Shown here in pieces: positions 61,401 through 64,000 of a stretch of 64,000 nucleotides of DNA. Location: the NCBI GenBank assembly GCA_002422315.1, contig DIUJ01000057.1, forward strand, positions 24,843 to 88,842. Reading direction: 5' to 3'. Under the pieces are notes generated by a model. The model made no database searches and was not told where the DNA came from. It worked only from the letters and a program-made list of their open reading frames with translations. A program made the translations under genes and the position numbers. Within the stretch, counting starts at the first letter, position 1; every line of letters begins with the position of its first letter. The DNA is from Bacteroidetes bacterium UBA6161 (GTDB taxonomy: Bacteria; Bacteroidota; Bacteroidia; NS11-12g; UBA955).

Positions 61401-64000
61401 TGGTGGCACAACAGGTAATATTGCCATTGCAATAGATGGTTCAAATACCAATGGAACCAAAAGAAATATTTTTGCTACAACTGGTTCTGGAACAATTTCA
61501 ATGGATGCATTAGCTTCAGGAACAAACCCTTTAGATGCTCGTCTTACAAATATTGACTTATTATCTGCAAGTGGAGCTATTACTATTACAACTAGAGGGA
61601 CAAGTGGAGTAAGTGTAGGTGGGTATAACATTGGTGATGGTTTATTTATGGGTCAAAAATCTAGCAGCTTAGTAACAAGCTCCTCTAGTAATATTTCTAT
61701 AATCTCAGATAAAGTTGATATTGCCAATAAGCCATTAACTATAAATACAACCGGAACTTTAATTATTGAATCATTATCAAATAGCTTTATATCTAGCACA
61801 ACCCTTTCAAACCTTAGCTTATCCTCTTCATTGACAAACTTAAGAATAGGAAAAAGTATAAATACAACCGATATCACATTAGGCTCAGCAATTACAATTA
61901 ATGGACCCATTGCAATCTACTCTGGTATATTAGACATTAATGCTAACATTACTACCAGCAATGCATCATCCATTTCATTACTTGCAAAATCAGGATTGCG
62001 ATTTAGCTCATCTGGCATTACATTACAAACAGGCGGAGGTGCTGTAGTTTTGAGTGGAGACCACGATGCAAATAGCAGTGGAAACATTATTGCAGCAGGT
62101 GCATTAACCATTACATCTAATGGCGGTGCAATTTCTATGGGTGGCGGTGCAACAGGTAGTGATTTTGCCTATGGTATTGGAACTTCTGGCACCATAGCAA
62201 ACGATCAAACAGCCGGCATTTGGGTTAGGGGAGCAATGAACTTAAATTCAGGAAACGGCAATATTTCCATTAGGGGGTATGCAGCAAATGCATCGCCAAC
62301 AGTGCAACATGTACCTAGTTGGGGGGTCGGTCTTGGCCTTTCAGCTGTGTATAATACAAACCCTGCTTCCGTTACAATAAATAGTGGTACCGGCACTATT
62401 TTGATTGAGGGTTTTGCTCGAAATCCAAGTGGTTTAAATTCTAATTCATATGGTGTGGTTTTCAACAATTGGGAAACAACAACAACAGAAGCTTTAACAA
62501 TAACTTCTGCCAATACTACTGCCAATGCAATTCGATTAATAGGAAATACGGAAAATACATTAAACGGACAGCGTACTAAAAATAGCCTACGCTTCTGGAG
62601 TGTTAATAGCAATATAAGAGCAACAGGAACTGGTGGAGGCATCACTCTATCAGGTAAAACTTTTGATGACAATGACCACCCACAAATTTGCTGGTCTGGA
62701 GGGAATATCTTAGCAACGTCAGGTCCAATTGCTATTAATTCAGAGAAAGAATCAGTGGAAATAGCAAATGATTTATACATAGGTTCTCGAAGTGGTGTAA
62801 CCGGAAATACAAGCAGTAGTAGCAATATTCGTTTTTCAATGGATGATTTTAGTGTTGCTTCCGGCGTCATCAGAGTTGCCTCAACAGGCAGCCTAACCAT
62901 TGAACCATTTGGAAGTAGCTTTACAGATTACACACCTACTACAAATACCATAGTAGGTTTTTCAACCGCCACTCGCTGGTCCCTTAATGAAAATGCTCAA
63001 ACCTTAACAAGTCTTACCATAGGCAAACCTGTGAATACTTCAAATATTACTGTTGGCTCTGCAACCACTATCGCTGGACCTGTGACTGTTTATGGCGGTA
63101 ATATCAACATTAATGAAAATATAAATACTACGAGTGGAGGAACAAATGGTGATATTTTATTAAAAGCAACAGGAGATTTGTTCTTTGCAAAAGCAAAAAC
63201 AACCTCATCTTCTGGTGGCGATATGATTTTTTGGTCAGATGCCGATGGAAATGGTGCAGGTGATATCTTTTTTGAAGCAGATCAAAACACAACGTCTACT
63301 AACCCTGTATCTATTTCTACTGGAGGTGGGCATTTGTGGTTGGGTGGTGGCTCTGGTTCTGGCTCTTGGAATGGATTAACAGTTGGTAATGGATACGCAG
63401 TTGGAGGAACAGCAAGAACTGTAGCGTCTTCCTTTACTCATTACAATGGCATCACTATTCAGGGTACAGCAATTTCTACCTCAGGCGGTCACATACAAAT
63501 GCGTGGAAAAGGTAAAACGGGAGATTTTCCAGGCACTGAATACTCTGGTGGAATGTACTTACTTGGTTCAGGTTCCATGAATTCAGGAGGTGGAAATATT
63601 GATATTGAAGCTTTAGCCCAATCTGGATCGGGACAAAAATACGGTTTGTATAATTTGGGCACCTATACATTTGCTCCTGGCGCAGGTAACTTGAACATTT
63701 TTGGTGATGCTTCTGCCTCAAGTGGCGGAACAACTAATACAACAGGTAATGGCGTCTTATTATGGAGTGGAGCCATTTCTTCAACAGGTAACATCAATAT
63801 AAGTGGTAAAAAATCTACAACGAATGGAACATTTGGGGTGTATTCCAATGTAAATATCAGCACAACAGGAACCAATAAAAACATAACGTTAGAAACAGAC
63901 AACTTAAACATTAGTGGCGGGAATATTAGTTCTTCTGGTCAGTTAATTTTAAAACCTTTTGATGCCTCCACTACTATTGGCTTAGCCGGAGCATCTGGAA
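58474..64000 (+). CDS. giant secreted filamentous-adhesin-like protein, 3' end outside window
   Basis: An open frame from ATG 58474 to the window end with no stop codon (at least 1,842 residues; segments read in frame throughout). A signal peptide (MKSKKNLILNLTLFVFLF..SYGFANA) is followed by GLUG-type motifs at about 210-465, for example FAGGLVGSINNGTTNISRCY and GGLIGYASGGSISRCYTTQS. A Listeria-Bacteroides repeat domain lies at about 613-686 (ITFNGNGNTSGTAPANITF through LTLYAQW). After it come long Thr/Ser/Gly/Asn-rich repeats of filamentous-haemagglutinin style (SGNIGDG-like turns, ITTTSGGT, LTIEPFGSSF, LILKPFDASTT). It shares leader and operator motifs with the two preceding genes. No T9SS domain can be seen because the end is missing. 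Probably a surface adhesin. Confidence 0.88.
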   Translation, partial: MKSKKNLILNLTLFVFLFSYGFANANNLTISTTGQTGTSGTNWSITSNVLTITGNADVNASVISNHLASNSLSLSGVVNTYVNAAISWSSNTTLTLNASQNILIYSDITASGSSPQLYVYYGGSNATTAPNNTYIYALSQRNRNKINFSSSSAVFRVGNETYSVVTNLSQLTQAMSNATSSTRVALGASINLSQTYTNSLFPINFSGKFDGLGQVIDGLRIRNSGGTSVKADLGLFSQLQGATVRNLGITNIDILTNSTVAGATGSEFRIGALAGNIGNSSLSSGYSASAYTTTIESVWASGNIGTANDFSGDNATTGDRQKFFFAGGLVGSINNGTTNISRCYSYCNVSSSGSFSLNLAIGGLIGDIGINIEIPTPHTTATNSTIGFNLSKSFTTGSVLSGPYGNYYGTGGIIGVLFVSGTSVSDCYSWGSAISSGSFGGLIGYASGGSISRCYTTQSTAGSISSATQTNNYTSVTGTSPTSGTTLPTGFSNTVWSKASGELPVLLDLETPPTILYVRVTSGQSSTCGAVSIPYTITNASGTAVTLTSLGLANPTGTPVFTINNLTPGGGVQYTAVSYLSGLTLTGINATNYTLNPYPETTATHTLNGTCNNYQITFNGNGNTSGTAPANITFSGSTTIPDQGSLVNTANMFLGWNSAANGTGTSYPAGATYSTASNLTLYAQWIVPSTLGCITIVGSGGATENSSWVASYNSIRPNSSSAVSINASDILNKFSSSDLKLVASCISVESNIQNTSNTNSISFITSGNIDVKANIITNSGNITLWTDYDNNSSGGIKVDDNVTIDSRTNTDRTNNTHTSGGGRITLAGGHDDAGTASGTSSLTSGLIANDGIPDGYAVNSGSTATQTGIVLGTSSSSTGHNSNINIFSGGGHIRLHGLVTNNSSAPSNGPTGLLFFHGYTINSGTSGNIVLLGNANLSSVAWSLGMDLAAWRENTYTANGTVRSVNGSISIIGRASGGTTGNIAIAIDGSNTNGTKRNIFATTGSGTISMDALASGTNPLDARLTNIDLLSASGAITITTRGTSGVSVGGYNIGDGLFMGQKSSSLVTSSSSNISIISDKVDIANKPLTINTTGTLIIESLSNSFISSTTLSNLSLSSSLTNLRIGKSINTTDITLGSAITINGPIAIYSGILDINANITTSNASSISLLAKSGLRFSSSGITLQTGGGAVVLSGDHDANSSGNIIAAGALTITSNGGAISMGGGATGSDFAYGIGTSGTIANDQTAGIWVRGAMNLNSGNGNISIRGYAANASPTVQHVPSWGVGLGLSAVYNTNPASVTINSGTGTILIEGFARNPSGLNSNSYGVVFNNWETTTTEALTITSANTTANAIRLIGNTENTLNGQRTKNSLRFWSVNSNIRATGTGGGITLSGKTFDDNDHPQICWSGGNILATSGPIAINSEKESVEIANDLYIGSRSGVTGNTSSSSNIRFSMDDFSVASGVIRVASTGSLTIEPFGSSFTDYTPTTNTIVGFSTATRWSLNENAQTLTSLTIGKPVNTSNITVGSATTIAGPVTVYGGNININENINTTSGGTNGDILLKATGDLFFAKAKTTSSSGGDMIFWSDADGNGAGDIFFEADQNTTSTNPVSISTGGGHLWLGGGSGSGSWNGLTVGNGYAVGGTARTVASSFTHYNGITIQGTAISTSGGHIQMRGKGKTGDFPGTEYSGGMYLLGSGSMNSGGGNIDIEALAQSGSGQKYGLYNLGTYTFAPGAGNLNIFGDASASSGGTTNTTGNGVLLWSGAISSTGNINISGKKSTTNGTFGVYSNVNISTTGTNKNITLETDNLNISGGNISSSGQLILKPFDASTTIGLAGASG

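Noticed and set aside
59889..63911. Minus-strand ORFs of 64-231 codons between 59.8 and 63.9 kb
   Set aside because: They lie opposite the single long plus-strand frame from 58474, have no recognisable domains and are antisense shadows of a Thr/Ser-rich repeat protein.

Overview
The window is from a member of the Bacteroidota, probably a free-living or sediment/aquatic lineage. The class cannot be fixed from this sequence. The evidence is AT-rich coding DNA, weak Shine-Dalgarno sites, promoter boxes of the TAnnTTTG type just upstream of genes, several type IX secretion (T9SS) C-terminal sorting domains, LytTR regulators with beta-propeller sensor kinases, and intergenic space packed with short palindromic repeats.

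Layout. (1) 1-8,425: the start of a surface-polysaccharide region. It holds a cut-off HAD phosphatase, a GxxExxY protein flanked by inverted repeats, a membrane glycosyltransferase fused to a uridine-kinase-like domain, a glycerophosphodiesterase, two sugar nucleotidyltransferases and two glycosyltransferases. Each spacer carries a hairpin repeat ending just before the next start codon. (2) 8,566-22,405: a compact, probably single operon of 13 genes with overlaps or very short gaps and almost no repeats. It encodes glycosyltransferases, a CBS-fused nucleotide-sugar dehydrogenase, NeuA-like and NeuB-like enzymes, a 2-hydroxyacid dehydrogenase, a methyltransferase, the HisH2/HisF2/WbpG amidotransferase trio and a Gfo/Idh/MocA oxidoreductase. 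Together they suggest a surface glycan containing an amidinated acidic sugar and an unusual ulosonic acid. (3) 22,759-26,281: a DUF2334 secreted protein, then on the minus strand UDP-galactopyranose mutase and a GT2 likely to be a galactofuranosyltransferase. (4) 26,282-27,763: a repeat array. (5) 27,764-33,617: gltX, a B12-binding protein, ApbE, and a large membrane glycosyltransferase with TPRs. (6) 33,618-36,073: 2.4 kb of nested repeats including three 341-bp tandem copies. (7) 36,074-41,159: a LytS/LytTR signalling operon with one degenerate kinase, one intact sensor kinase, one intact regulator and one regulator truncated by a palindromic repeat. (8) 41,574-46,886 (minus): two secreted proteins, then dxs and rlmD. 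(9) 48,026-64,000: three very large secreted surface proteins in tandem, the last running off the window, separated by a duplicated ~0.9-kb spacer and sharing an upstream direct-repeat motif.

The most distinctive content is non-coding. One class of element keeps a constant frame around a hairpin whose sequence differs from copy to copy but stays self-complementary. A second is a composite of several palindromes kept in fixed order at five loci. A third, polar repeat ends next to start codons. Repeats have entered two glycosyltransferase genes in frame, supplied the stop codon of a third gene and truncated a response regulator. No transposase is present in the window. No tRNA, rRNA or CRISPR array was recognised.
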